A stretch of 64,000 nt of DNA from a virus. The stretch is from positions 1-64,000 of the IMG/VR virus record IMGVR_UViG_3300028840_006257, one strand, 5' to 3'. The translations under genes and the position numbers were made by a program. The notes beneath the pieces were generated by a model. It was not told the DNA's origin, searched no databases, and worked only from the letters and a program-made list of their open reading frames with translations. Below, in pieces: positions 47,102 to 55,958 of this stretch. Positions within the stretch are counted from its first letter, which is position 1, and each line of letters starts with the position of its first letter.

Positions 47102-49411
47102 GTGACCGAGATTCGCTGTCCCGCGTGTCAGAAGCTCCTCTCGTCTCCCAAGGCCGTCCCCAAGCACACGAACGGCTGCCCAAAGTGGGACGAGGTGATC
47201 GGTGTGCCGCCGTCAGAGTTCGACTTCGACAGGCACTTCCGGCGGGGTCTCTGGGCTCCTGAGAAGGTCGAGAACGAGGACTACGTCCGTTGCCTGCTCT
47301 GTGCCGCCGAGGGCGCAGAGGTCCGCGTGAAGCGTCTGAGCGACCACCTCAAGCGCGTGCACGACGGCATGGAGCGCAGGGGGTACGAGGAGCGGTTCCC
47401 CCGAGCCCCGGTCGTCGCCCGTTCGTCGGGGGCAAAGCGGAAAGAGACGACCCGACGGAAGTACGGCGTGGACAACGTAGGGCAGAGCGATGGGGTCAAG
47501 GAGAAGACGCGCCGGGCTGCCCGAGAGAAGTACGGGGTCGATCACCACCTCCAGGCCGAGGAGGTGAAGAAGCGTCGGGCCGAGACGAACCTTGAGCGCT
47601 ACGGGGCCGAGAATGTGTTCAGGGCGGAAGGTGTGAAGGAGAAGATCCGCACATCGATGCTCGAGCGTCACGGGGCCGAGAATCCTCAGCGGGTTCCCGA
47701 GATTCGGCAACGCACGCGGCGGACCATGTTGGAGCGGTACGGGGCCGTCTCGTTCCTCCAGTCCGCAGCTTGGCACGCCGCGCTGGCGCGTGCTCGGGGA
47801 GAGCGCGAAAAGGCCCGGAGAGAGGGGTTGATCGCCTCGGGCCGCTACGAGGTCTGTCCCCACTGCGACGAGGTGTTCACCAAGGTCACGAGCCGTCACA
47901 AGGCCGTCTGCCAGGGTTGGCCCGACACGGAGGACCCGGAGCCGTGCCTGTGCGGACACGAGAGTACGAGCCTGACGCAGATGAAGCGCCATCGTCAGGT
48001 GTGCGTGGTGTGGCAGACGAGGGACGCGGACGCGGTGGCCCGTGCCCGTCGTGTTCGGACGATGCGGGAGCGTCACGGCGTGGAGAACCCGATGCAGTCG
48101 GAGGAGTTCCGTGCCCGGGCGGCGCGGACGAACCTCGAACGGTACGGGGCCGAGAGCGTGTTCGCCCGTGAGTCCAGCAAGTTCGACGAGCTGCAGGCGT
48201 CGCTCGAGGGCAAGCGCCCGGTGCTGCGTGGTGAGGACAACCCGTTCTCGAGACCCGAGGTCCAGGAGAAGATCCGGGAGACGATGCGCGAGCGCCACGG
48301 GGCCGAGAATCCTCAGCAGGTTCCCGAGATCCGTGCCCGGACGAGGGCGACCAACCTCGAGCGGTGCGGGCACGAGGAGACGCTGGCGTCTCCCGAGATT
48401 CGCGAGCGCATCGCGGCGACGAACGAGGAGCGCTACGGAGGACCCGCGCCGTCGTGCTCTCCCGAGGTGGTCGAGCGGCAGCGTCGGACGAACCTGGAGC
48501 GCTACGGGGTCCCGTGGACGGCGATGGACCCCGAGGTGCGACGCAAGCAGCTCGAGACGATGGAGGCGAGATACGGTTCGCACTTCTTCGCCTCCGGGGA
48601 GGGCAAGCGTCGCGTGGTCGAGGGCATGCAGGCCAAGTACGGCGTGGACTACTACGCGCAGGTCGAAGGGTTCTGGGAGCAGCAGGTCGAGCGGTTCGTG
48701 GAGAAGTACGGGGTCACGCATCCGCTCCAGCTCGCGGAGTTCTTGGACAAGCGCCGGGAGACCTGCCAGGAGCGCTACGGTGTGGACAACCCGCTCCAGA
48801 GCCCGGAGATCATGGCGAAGGTCGTGGCCACCTGTTTGGATAGGTATGGGGCCCCGACAGCTCAAGAGGCACCGCAGGTCAGAGAGAAGACCATCCGCAC
48901 CTGTCTTGCCAAGGTCGGCAAGACGTTCCCGGAGTACGAGATTCCCGCATCCTCCGAGGAGAACCTGATCGAGCGCTACGGCGTCACGCATCCCCAGAGC
49001 GACCGAGACTACGCATCCTACTTCCTGCACCAGATGGGCGAGTCCACGAAGTTCGGCCCGAACGGCCTCGAGCGTCGCGTGGCCAAGTTGGAACCTCGGC
49101 TCGTGTACACGGGCAATCGGAGGTTCTGGCGGTGGCTCCCGAAACTCGGTCACCACAAGAACCCCGACTTCATCCTGCCGGGACCCGATCCCGGTAAGCC
49201 GAAGAAGGGCGTGACGAGGGTCGTCGAGGCGTTCGGCGACTTCTGGCACTCGCGGATGTTCACGGGAAGGGCGCCGTTCGACCACGAGCAGGAGCTCGTC
49301 GAGGCGTACGCCGAGGTCGGGCTCGAGTGCCTGGTCGTCTGGGAGTCCGAGGTCAAGGAGGATCCCGACGACGTCCGCGAGCGCCTGGCGTCGTTCGTCG
49401 AGGTTCGATGA
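47102..49411 (+). CDS. Giant repeat-type homing endonuclease
   Basis: A 769-residue protein from GTG 47102 (MTEIRCPACQ). It has N-terminal and middle zinc-finger-like CxxC/H motifs (CPACQ, CLLC, CPHCDEVF). It has at least a dozen repeats of about 25-40 residues with the pattern T..E.YG..NP.Q.PE...K, as in DUF7487-type phage nucleases, probably each a small DNA-binding element. The C-terminal nuclease part NPDFILPGPDPGK, VVEAFGDFWHSRMF, AEVGLECLVVWESEV resembles EDxHD/Vsr nucleases (D, E-x-x-GD-x-WH, H). Likely a homing endonuclease that inserted beside the split intein. Confidence 0.8.
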   Translation: MTEIRCPACQKLLSSPKAVPKHTNGCPKWDEVIGVPPSEFDFDRHFRRGLWAPEKVENEDYVRCLLCAAEGAEVRVKRLSDHLKRVHDGMERRGYEERFPRAPVVARSSGAKRKETTRRKYGVDNVGQSDGVKEKTRRAAREKYGVDHHLQAEEVKKRRAETNLERYGAENVFRAEGVKEKIRTSMLERHGAENPQRVPEIRQRTRRTMLERYGAVSFLQSAAWHAALARARGEREKARREGLIASGRYEVCPHCDEVFTKVTSRHKAVCQGWPDTEDPEPCLCGHESTSLTQMKRHRQVCVVWQTRDADAVARARRVRTMRERHGVENPMQSEEFRARAARTNLERYGAESVFARESSKFDELQASLEGKRPVLRGEDNPFSRPEVQEKIRETMRERHGAENPQQVPEIRARTRATNLERCGHEETLASPEIRERIAATNEERYGGPAPSCSPEVVERQRRTNLERYGVPWTAMDPEVRRKQLETMEARYGSHFFASGEGKRRVVEGMQAKYGVDYYAQVEGFWEQQVERFVEKYGVTHPLQLAEFLDKRRETCQERYGVDNPLQSPEIMAKVVATCLDRYGAPTAQEAPQVREKTIRTCLAKVGKTFPEYEIPASSEENLIERYGVTHPQSDRDYASYFLHQMGESTKFGPNGLERRVAKLEPRLVYTGNRRFWRWLPKLGHHKNPDFILPGPDPGKPKKGVTRVVEAFGDFWHSRMFTGRAPFDHEQELVEAYAEVGLECLVVWESEVKEDPDDVRERLASFVEVR

Positions 49412-49445
49412 TCGCTTGATGGGATCCTCTCCGTAGGAACCCTCC

Positions 49446-49652
49446 TTGAACTGGACCGTCGACCTGCGAGAGGGAGACACCTCCTACACGTACACGTGGG
49501 ACGAGTACGAGCTCCGACCGACGATGTCGGATCGCACGGGAAAGTACCTCATCGTCTTTCGAGGCGTCCCCCTCGACGGCAAGCCCCGGTGCCTGAGCCT
49601 CTCCCGACGACGGGCGCTGGAGCACGCGGCCCGGAGGGGGGTCCGTGAGTAG
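49446..49652 (+). CDS. Small hypothetical protein
   Basis: A 68-residue ORF, TTG start; the ribosome-binding site is weak. A beta-rich first half (WTVDLREGDTSYTYTWDEYE, KYLIVFRGV) and a basic helical end (SLSRRRALEHAARRG). Its end overlaps the next gene by a few bases. Function unknown. Confidence 0.5.
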   Translation: MNWTVDLREGDTSYTYTWDEYELRPTMSDRTGKYLIVFRGVPLDGKPRCLSLSRRRALEHAARRGVRE

Positions 49653-49863
49653 GCCCAAGAGGCAGGTAGGTCCGAGGCCCGTCGTCTCCAAGGTGCCGCG
49701 TCCGAAGGTCGTCGTGCCGCTCCCGATCAAGGGACAGCTCGGCGCGGGAGACCTCGTCAAGAAGGTCACGACTGCCCTGGGAATCCGATCCTGCTCGGGC
49801 TGCGAGCAGCGCCGCCGGAGGTTGAACCGAGCGCTGGTGTTCGGGCGCAGGCGAGCCCGCTGA
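49645..49863 (+). CDS. Small conserved phage protein with CxxC motif
   Basis: A 72-residue basic protein, GTG start. The segment LGAGDLVKKVTTALGIRSCS, then GCEQRRRRLNR, matches a short motif I recognise from phages (GLGDxVKxxTxAxGIxxCxGCxxRxxxLN). To my knowledge its function is not known. It ends at a hairpin-forming gap. Confidence 0.65.
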   Translation: MSRPKRQVGPRPVVSKVPRPKVVVPLPIKGQLGAGDLVKKVTTALGIRSCSGCEQRRRRLNRALVFGRRRAR

Positions 49864-49881
49864 CGCCTTCGTGAAAAGGCG
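49864..49881. promoter_or_regulatory. Inverted repeat around CGTGAA
   Basis: CGCCTT (49864-49869) and AAGGCG (49876-49881) flank CGTGAA, so here the recurrent CGTGAAAA motif sits in a perfect 6-bp hairpin loop, within the 100-base gap before the tail-fibre gene block. Confidence 0.45.
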
Positions 49882-49963
49882 ATGACGGCCCCGTGGCGGC
49901 CGGTAATCGCTGAATAAGCCGGAGTAGGCAGGGGCCGGTGCGCCCCGCGCCCGGATCTTCGCA

Positions 49964-51622
49964 GTGGCCCAGAGCAACATCGTCGCCGTCCTGATCGTCC
50001 GGTGCACCCACACCGGGGTCTACGCTGACGGACGCCCCAACACGGCGTCGGTGACCCTCTACGACCTCGACGAGATCACCATCCAGAAGAACCGGACCCG
50101 CGCGGTGCCGGTGCCTCCGGGCGGCTACGTGGACATCCCCATCTCCACGCGCACCTTCGTCAGCTACCACGAGGGTGCGATCTGCAAGCACGTCGCGAAC
50201 GGCGAAATCACTGCCGAGGTCATCTTTCAGATGCGGGAGGCGGGCAACTGCGGAGGGCCCGCCGGGACGGGACAGGCGCTTCGACCCGCGGTCCTGAACG
50301 CCGAGCGCGTCGCCGACGAGCTCAGGCTCGTCATCCCCGACAACGTCGTTCCGACGAACCTCGACTCGGTCGGCTTCCTCGAGGGCGAGGCCGTCACGAT
50401 CACCGGCCTGACGGGCGCCTTCCAAGGTCTCGACGGGGACTACGTCATCGAGGAGGTGGCGCTGGGCACAGGCCTCGCGGGGGCGCAGGCCGGGAGCTAC
50501 CTGGTCGTGGTCCCCTCCGTGGGACCGGACATCGCCGCCGCGACGCTGTCGGGCGTCAACCTGTGCCTCACCTCGGAGTGCGGCGGCGGTCGGGTCGTCG
50601 CGCAGTTCAACAGCGGAGGCGACACGGGCGGTCTGGGTCCCGACGTCTACGGATACATCGGCGGCCAGCTGTTTCCGAACGCCGGAGGCGGCGGAGCTCC
50701 CGTCGACGCGACCTACGTGACGATGTCGCTCAACCCGACGCTGACGCAGGAGCGCGTCCTGACGCCCGGCACCGGCGTCGGCATCGTGGACGGGGGCGCC
50801 AACAATCCTGTCACCGTCAGCGTCACCGCGACGCTCTCGCAGATCCTCGGCAACGGGAACTCCACGGGCGGCTTCGACATCGTCGTCTCGACCGGGGACC
50901 GGATCGTCGGACAGACGGACCTGGTGCTCGATCCCGGCGCGGGACCCGGCGACAACGTGGTCATCGACGGCCTGACGTGGCCCTCGGCCGACGGCCTGGC
51001 GGGGCAGGCAGTCGTCACGAACGGGCTCGGCGTCCTGAGCTTCGCGAACCCGGCCCCAGCCCTCCACGCCCCGACCCACGTCCATCTCGGCACGGACGAG
51101 GTCGACGGAGACAAACTCGACATCGACTTCGTCCCGGTGAACTACGTGCGCACCCCCGTCGCGCCGTGGTCGACTAGCGTCGAGGAGCTCGCCTCGCACC
51201 TCAAGGGCATCGACAACGCCCTGGCGGCCGCGGGCACCACGGCGGTCCTCCAATGGGGCAACGAGAACGTCGGCAGCAGCACGGCGACCAGGTACCTCGA
51301 TCCCGGATACGAGCAGCGCCTGGCCCCCCTCGGCACGGGCCTCATACAGCTGAGAACCCCGCGAGCCGGGACCCTCCGGAATCTCTACATCCGGCACAAC
51401 AGTCCGGGCGGCACGGGAGTCACCATCACCTACACGGTCCGCGTCAACGGGGTGGCGAGCGCCCTGGCGGTGGGACTCGCGAGCACGGCAGCCAACGCCC
51501 AGAACACGGTCAGCTCGGTCGTCGTCGCGGCCGGTGACCTCGTCGACATCGAGGTCACGAAGATCGCCGTCGCCGGGGGAGCCTCGATAGCCCCCGAGGC
51601 CACGGTGGAGGTGGCCGCGTGA
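49964..51622 (+). CDS. Virion structural/tail-appendage protein
   Basis: A 552-residue protein, GTG start. The first 100 residues contain VLIVRCTHTGVYADGRPNT and a Pro/Gly turn (VPVPPGGYVDIPI). The middle is Gly-rich and strand-like (GNSTGGFDIVVSTGDRIVGQ). The C-terminal 150 residues include HAPTHVHLGTDEVDGDKLDI, common in phage fibre proteins, then a strand-rich end (RNLYIRHNSPGGTGVTITYT). Coupled by ATGA-type overlap to the next gene. Likely tail or fibre component. Confidence 0.65.
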   Translation: MAQSNIVAVLIVRCTHTGVYADGRPNTASVTLYDLDEITIQKNRTRAVPVPPGGYVDIPISTRTFVSYHEGAICKHVANGEITAEVIFQMREAGNCGGPAGTGQALRPAVLNAERVADELRLVIPDNVVPTNLDSVGFLEGEAVTITGLTGAFQGLDGDYVIEEVALGTGLAGAQAGSYLVVVPSVGPDIAAATLSGVNLCLTSECGGGRVVAQFNSGGDTGGLGPDVYGYIGGQLFPNAGGGGAPVDATYVTMSLNPTLTQERVLTPGTGVGIVDGGANNPVTVSVTATLSQILGNGNSTGGFDIVVSTGDRIVGQTDLVLDPGAGPGDNVVIDGLTWPSADGLAGQAVVTNGLGVLSFANPAPALHAPTHVHLGTDEVDGDKLDIDFVPVNYVRTPVAPWSTSVEELASHLKGIDNALAAAGTTAVLQWGNENVGSSTATRYLDPGYEQRLAPLGTGLIQLRTPRAGTLRNLYIRHNSPGGTGVTITYTVRVNGVASALAVGLASTAANAQNTVSSVVVAAGDLVDIEVTKIAVAGGASIAPEATVEVAA

Positions 51623-52593
51623 GCACCTTCCGCTACCGCTGGATCGGGATCTCGTCGAGCAACCTGGACAACCTGGTCGAGGCTGGCTCGGGCGCGAGCC
51701 GAACGGCGCTCTTCCGGGCCCCGTTCGAGGAGGTCACGCTGGCCGACGACACCCGGTCGCCCGAGCTCGACTACCTCATGGGACAGCTCGGATACTCCCC
51801 CGACTCGACGGGTCCGACCGTGGTCGTCACCTCGGGTCCCTACACGGTCGGCACGGAGTACAACGTCCTCGTCAACGCGTCCACGGGGCCCGTCTTCGTC
51901 GACCTGCCGCTCACGGCGAGCCGGCTCGGGAACGACGTGCTGGTCATGAAGATCGACGCGAGCACCAACGCGGTCACGGTGCGCAGGTCGGGGGCCGAAA
52001 CCATCGACGGGCAGACCACGCAGGTCCTCGACCAGCAGAACGAGGCGCTCCTCCTGATCGGAGACGCCTCGACCGCGAACTGGCACATCTCGGCCAGTCG
52101 CCGGGGCTCGGACATCTCCTACGACAACAGCCTGACGACGACGATCACGGCGACCGATGTCCAGAACGCCATCCAGGAGATCGTCAACAACGACCTCACG
52201 GCGCTCGAGGTGTTCACGGCCGGGGAGGCGCTTCAGGTCGGGGACGTGCTCACTCTCAACTCCGCCGGGAACGTCATTCGCGCGAATTCTTCTATCGCGG
52301 GCGCCATCTGGGAGGTGATCGGGGTGTCTAGGCAGGCCGTCCTCGGCGGCTCTCTCGTCGAGGTCTTCACGAAGTCCGGATCGAGTCCGAACGCTCGATT
52401 CGGCGTGGTTCCGGGGGCGGCGCTGAACGGGCGCATCGTGTTTCTGGACTCTGCCTCGGGGCAGGCGACCACGACGCCACCCACGTCAAATGGGAACACA
52501 CTTTTCACGATCGGGACGCTGCGAGGCGCGAACGGGGTGACGCTCACCCCCACGATCGTGTTCCGTCCGCAGTTCGTCGCGTTCCGAACCTAG
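51619..52593 (+). CDS. Tail-fibre/appendage protein with shared C-terminal module
   Basis: A 324-residue protein, GTG start overlapping the preceding stop. The first half is strand-rich (GPTVVVTSGPYTVGTEYNVL, VDLPLTASRLGNDVLVMKID). The C-terminal 120 residues (GEALQVGDVLTLNSAGNVIR, TPPTSNGNTLFTIGTLRGAN, FRPQFVAFRT) match the C-terminus of the next protein. Probably a surface appendage subunit. Confidence 0.65.
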   Translation: MSTFRYRWIGISSSNLDNLVEAGSGASRTALFRAPFEEVTLADDTRSPELDYLMGQLGYSPDSTGPTVVVTSGPYTVGTEYNVLVNASTGPVFVDLPLTASRLGNDVLVMKIDASTNAVTVRRSGAETIDGQTTQVLDQQNEALLLIGDASTANWHISASRRGSDISYDNSLTTTITATDVQNAIQEIVNNDLTALEVFTAGEALQVGDVLTLNSAGNVIRANSSIAGAIWEVIGVSRQAVLGGSLVEVFTKSGSSPNARFGVVPGAALNGRIVFLDSASGQATTTPPTSNGNTLFTIGTLRGANGVTLTPTIVFRPQFVAFRT

Positions 52594-52602
52594 AGGTGTG
52601 CT

Positions 52603-54729
52603 ATGAGCGGAAACCAGACCGACAACCTTCTCCTGCTCGATCTCACCACGGGGTTGGCGCGCACGCCAGAGGTGGGCGGCACCCCGGACACGATCCAGCT
52701 GTCCACCGACGTGGAGCTGATCTCGGGCGCCAACATGCTGGTCGACGGAGACCTGACGGTCAACGGGACCACGACGACGGTCCACTCCCAGCAAGTCAAC
52801 ATCAGGGACAACCACCTCTACCTGAACGCGGACTACACGACCACGGTGGCGGAGACGGGTGGCCTCGTCATCAACGTCCTGCCGACGGCCACCGCGGACA
52901 CCGTCGCGGCCGGAGGCTTCACGGCGGGCAACGGCGGCGTCAGCAACCCCACGGTCGTCACCACGGGCTCGGGCACGTTCTCGGCCGGCGACATCATCCA
53001 GGTCGCCGGCGCCAACGACCAGAGCAACGACGGGATCTTCGAGGTCTGGACCCACGTCGGAAACACGCTGACGATCAAGGGCATCGGGATCACGGGTGCG
53101 ACCGTCCCGTGGGTGCTGAACGACTTCGCGACCGACGCGACGGCCGGCGGCGACATCCGCGTCGTCAACGTGAACGTCCTTGAGGGCAACTCGAGCGGTG
53201 ACTGGCAGACGGCGATGGTCAATACCACGACGGGAATCGCCTACAGCACGCTCACGAAGCAGGGCATCGTCGACCTCCAGGAGGCGTACGAGCAGGGCAA
53301 CACGATCACGACGAGCGCTACCTATGGCAACGTGGTGATCGCGGGCACCCAGCTGCTCCAGGTGACGGCGACCGGAGGCATCGACCTGAACACGCAGTTC
53401 GACGCGGACGTGACTGTGTTCGACGTGCAGATGACCGGGACGAATGGGTTCAGCATCGATGGCACCGCGACATCGAACATCGGCGTCGACTCCGGGAACC
53501 TGGATCTGGCGACGACGACGACGGGGGACATCAACATCAGCGCGATCCAGGAGCTCGACTTGGATGCCGGGACGACCCTGGTCGGGAACACCGCGAACGA
53601 CGCCGACGCCTCGGGTCACGACATTACCTTCACGGCCGGTTCCTCGACAGCGGGAGGGGCGAATGGGGCATCCATCATCCTGACTCCGGGCGATGGGAAC
53701 GTTGCTGGGGTGGCCGGTTCGGTGGACGTCACGGGACCGAACGACGAGGACGAGGCCATCTTCACCTTGGAGACGACGGGAACCAACGGCGACAAGATCG
53801 AGATGTTCGTCGGGGACTCGGACCCCAGCGGCGTGATTACCGGCTTGGCGGGCTCGCTGTTCTTCCGGGACACGGGAACCGGGGCGGAGGTGTACCTGAA
53901 CACCTCCGCGAATTCGGGAACCGCCTGGACGGCACTGTCGACCGCGGCGGGCGCCACCCTCCAGTCGGCGTACGAGGCCGGGAACACGATCACGACGAGC
54001 GCCACCGAGGGGGACATCACGTTTCAGGGGACGGAGGACTTCATCGTGGGGGGCGGCGTCACCGTCGACTTCGACACGACGGACGCCATCAGCTTCGACG
54101 CCGACGTGGCCTCGAACTTCACGGTCGACGGCGGGAATCTGACGCTGAGCACCACGACCTCGGGAACGCTCGCCCTCACGTCGGCCGATGACATCCAGGT
54201 GACGTTCGAGGCCGGCAATGCCTCGGCCATGGTGTTCGACGACGGAGTCAACAACTACATCACCCTTGACTCGACGGCGGCGAACCAGGCCGTCGAACTC
54301 AACCAGTTCCTGGACCTCGTCGGCAAGGGGGGCGGCATCACCCTCACGGCTGGCGAGAGCCTGACGGCCGGCGACGTGGTCACGATTGAGGACACGACGG
54401 GGGACTGCATCAAGGCGGACTCCAACACGGGCGTAACCATTGACGGCCTCTGCATCGGGATCGTCGCCATCGGGGCCAACGACACGAATCCCGTGAAGGT
54501 GTTCACGGTTCCGGGGAGTCTGATCCCCGTGACCTTCGCGGCGGCTCCGGCCGCCAACCGCAACGGCGATCCCGTGTGGGTGAGCCAGACGCCGGGGGTC
54601 GCCACCCTCACGCCCCCCACGGCCTCCGGGAATGTCCAGTACGTGATCGGCATCCTCCAGGGGGCGGACGGGGCCAACACGAGCCCGCTCATCGTGTTCC
54701 AGCCGCAGTTCATCGCGGTGCGGCCCTAA
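52603..54729 (+). CDS. Large tail-fibre-like protein
   Basis: A 708-residue Gly/Thr/Asp-rich, beta-repeat protein. Early fibre-type signature: LSTDVELISGANMLVDGDLT, then VNGTTTTVHSQQVNIRDNHL. Recurrent segments with internal similarity (LQEAYEQGNTITTSATYGNV and LQSAYEAGNTITTSATEGDI) flank a central region. The C-terminus (GESLTAGDVVTIEDTTGDC, TASGNVQYVIGILQGADG, QPQFIAVRP) matches the previous protein. Likely a trimeric fibre or spike. Confidence 0.7.
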   Translation: MSGNQTDNLLLLDLTTGLARTPEVGGTPDTIQLSTDVELISGANMLVDGDLTVNGTTTTVHSQQVNIRDNHLYLNADYTTTVAETGGLVINVLPTATADTVAAGGFTAGNGGVSNPTVVTTGSGTFSAGDIIQVAGANDQSNDGIFEVWTHVGNTLTIKGIGITGATVPWVLNDFATDATAGGDIRVVNVNVLEGNSSGDWQTAMVNTTTGIAYSTLTKQGIVDLQEAYEQGNTITTSATYGNVVIAGTQLLQVTATGGIDLNTQFDADVTVFDVQMTGTNGFSIDGTATSNIGVDSGNLDLATTTTGDINISAIQELDLDAGTTLVGNTANDADASGHDITFTAGSSTAGGANGASIILTPGDGNVAGVAGSVDVTGPNDEDEAIFTLETTGTNGDKIEMFVGDSDPSGVITGLAGSLFFRDTGTGAEVYLNTSANSGTAWTALSTAAGATLQSAYEAGNTITTSATEGDITFQGTEDFIVGGGVTVDFDTTDAISFDADVASNFTVDGGNLTLSTTTSGTLALTSADDIQVTFEAGNASAMVFDDGVNNYITLDSTAANQAVELNQFLDLVGKGGGITLTAGESLTAGDVVTIEDTTGDCIKADSNTGVTIDGLCIGIVAIGANDTNPVKVFTVPGSLIPVTFAAAPAANRNGDPVWVSQTPGVATLTPPTASGNVQYVIGILQGADGANTSPLIVFQPQFIAVRP

Positions 54730-54742
54730 GGAGTCTTGAACC

Positions 54743-54955
54743 ATGAAGGTCACGCTCAACGTCGAGTTCAAGGTGGAGCCCGAGAAGGAGCTCACGAGGA
54801 AGGAGGAGGCCAACATCACGGGGATGATGGTCCGGATCGTGAGGCGTCGACTCGGCGCGCTGATCGGGCGCCGACTCGGTGGCGAGGTGCAGCCTGTCGG
54901 ATGGGAGGTAACCGTCCAGGGCGTCGAGGTCTCTGGACAGAGCAGGATGAGGTGA
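54743..54955 (+). CDS. Small basic hypothetical protein
   Basis: A 70-residue protein. A strand (KVTLNVEFKVEP) precedes a basic helix (TRKEEANITGMMVRIVRRRL) and a final strand (WEVTVQGVEVSG). It lies between two fibre-type genes and could be a fibre-assembly or chaperone-like protein, but this is only inferred from position. Confidence 0.5.
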   Translation: MKVTLNVEFKVEPEKELTRKEEANITGMMVRIVRRRLGALIGRRLGGEVQPVGWEVTVQGVEVSGQSRMR

Positions 54956-54965
54956 AGCCGCTCAG

Positions 54966-55958
54966 ATGGCGAACCAGGTCGACAATCTGACGCTCAACGA
55001 CGACACGACGGGACTCATCCGCACCGTCGACGTCGCCAACGACGACCTGTTCCTGTCGGTTGACCTCACCCTCCAGAGCGGTGCCGTCCTCACCGCGGAC
55101 AATGTCAAGAGAGGAACTGCCGATCCCAACGCGGGCGGCGGAACGCCCGGCAACGAGGGGGACATCTATCAGCGCATACTGGCCGCCACCGGCGAGCTGT
55201 ACGTCAACACCGATGGGACGAACACGGGCTGGGCGAAGCTCCTGACCGTCGCCGGCGCCACGCCGACCTGGGCGCAGGTTCTCGCCGCGGGCAACGTCTC
55301 CGGGGGCACGGACGCCGAGATCTCGAACGGGGACTCGATCGTGGGAGAGGACAACGCGGCCGGAGACGGCCACGACCTCCCCATCACGGCGGGAAACTCC
55401 ACGGGGGGTGGCGGGGACGGCGGCGACGTGGTCATCAGCCCGGGGACGGGGAACGGGGATGGTTTTGACGGCGTCGTCGTCGTCAACGGAACCAAGCACT
55501 ACGCGGACTCGGCTACCGATCCGACCGATCCTGCGCCAGCGCAAGGAGATCGCTACTACAACACGGCCCTCGAGATGGAGATGCGCTATGACGGCACCCG
55601 AACCAAGTGGCTCTCGATCGAGTCGGGGACGGTCGACGCGTCGGACAACGGCACCGTCGCGAGCGGGACATACCTCAGGGTGGGATGGCTTCGCATGGCT
55701 GGTGCGCTCGGCTTCACGGCCCATTTCAGCGGGACGGTCGTAAGCCTGGGCTACACGCGGAGCGATGCGGACGCCGCGAACTTCGCCGTGACCGCGGACG
55801 GCGTGACGATCGCCACGGTCGCGTCGGCCGCCGTCTCCGGCTACAGCACGACCCTGAACGCGGACTTCGATCAGGGGGACGTCCTGGGAATTCGTAACGA
55901 CGGGGCCAACGCGATGAAGGATCCGATCGTGTGGATCCGCGTGAAGTGGAGGATTTGA
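54966..55958 (+). CDS. Tail-fibre-like protein
   Basis: A 330-residue Gly/Asp/Thr-rich protein. The N-terminus ANQVDNLTLNDDTTGLIRTV is related to that of the protein at 52603 (NQTDNLLLLDLTTGLARTPE), suggesting a common attachment domain. The C-terminal third is beta-rich (LRMAGALGFTAHFSGTVVSL, DQGDVLGIRNDGANAMKDPI). Its stop overlaps the next start by one base (TGATG). Confidence 0.65.
   Translation: MANQVDNLTLNDDTTGLIRTVDVANDDLFLSVDLTLQSGAVLTADNVKRGTADPNAGGGTPGNEGDIYQRILAATGELYVNTDGTNTGWAKLLTVAGATPTWAQVLAAGNVSGGTDAEISNGDSIVGEDNAAGDGHDLPITAGNSTGGGGDGGDVVISPGTGNGDGFDGVVVVNGTKHYADSATDPTDPAPAQGDRYYNTALEMEMRYDGTRTKWLSIESGTVDASDNGTVASGTYLRVGWLRMAGALGFTAHFSGTVVSLGYTRSDADAANFAVTADGVTIATVASAAVSGYSTTLNADFDQGDVLGIRNDGANAMKDPIVWIRVKWRI

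Noticed and set aside
47213-49480. A 755-codon minus-strand open frame
   Set aside because: Antisense shadow of the repeat-type endonuclease gene, whose + strand protein has clear repeats and nuclease motifs.
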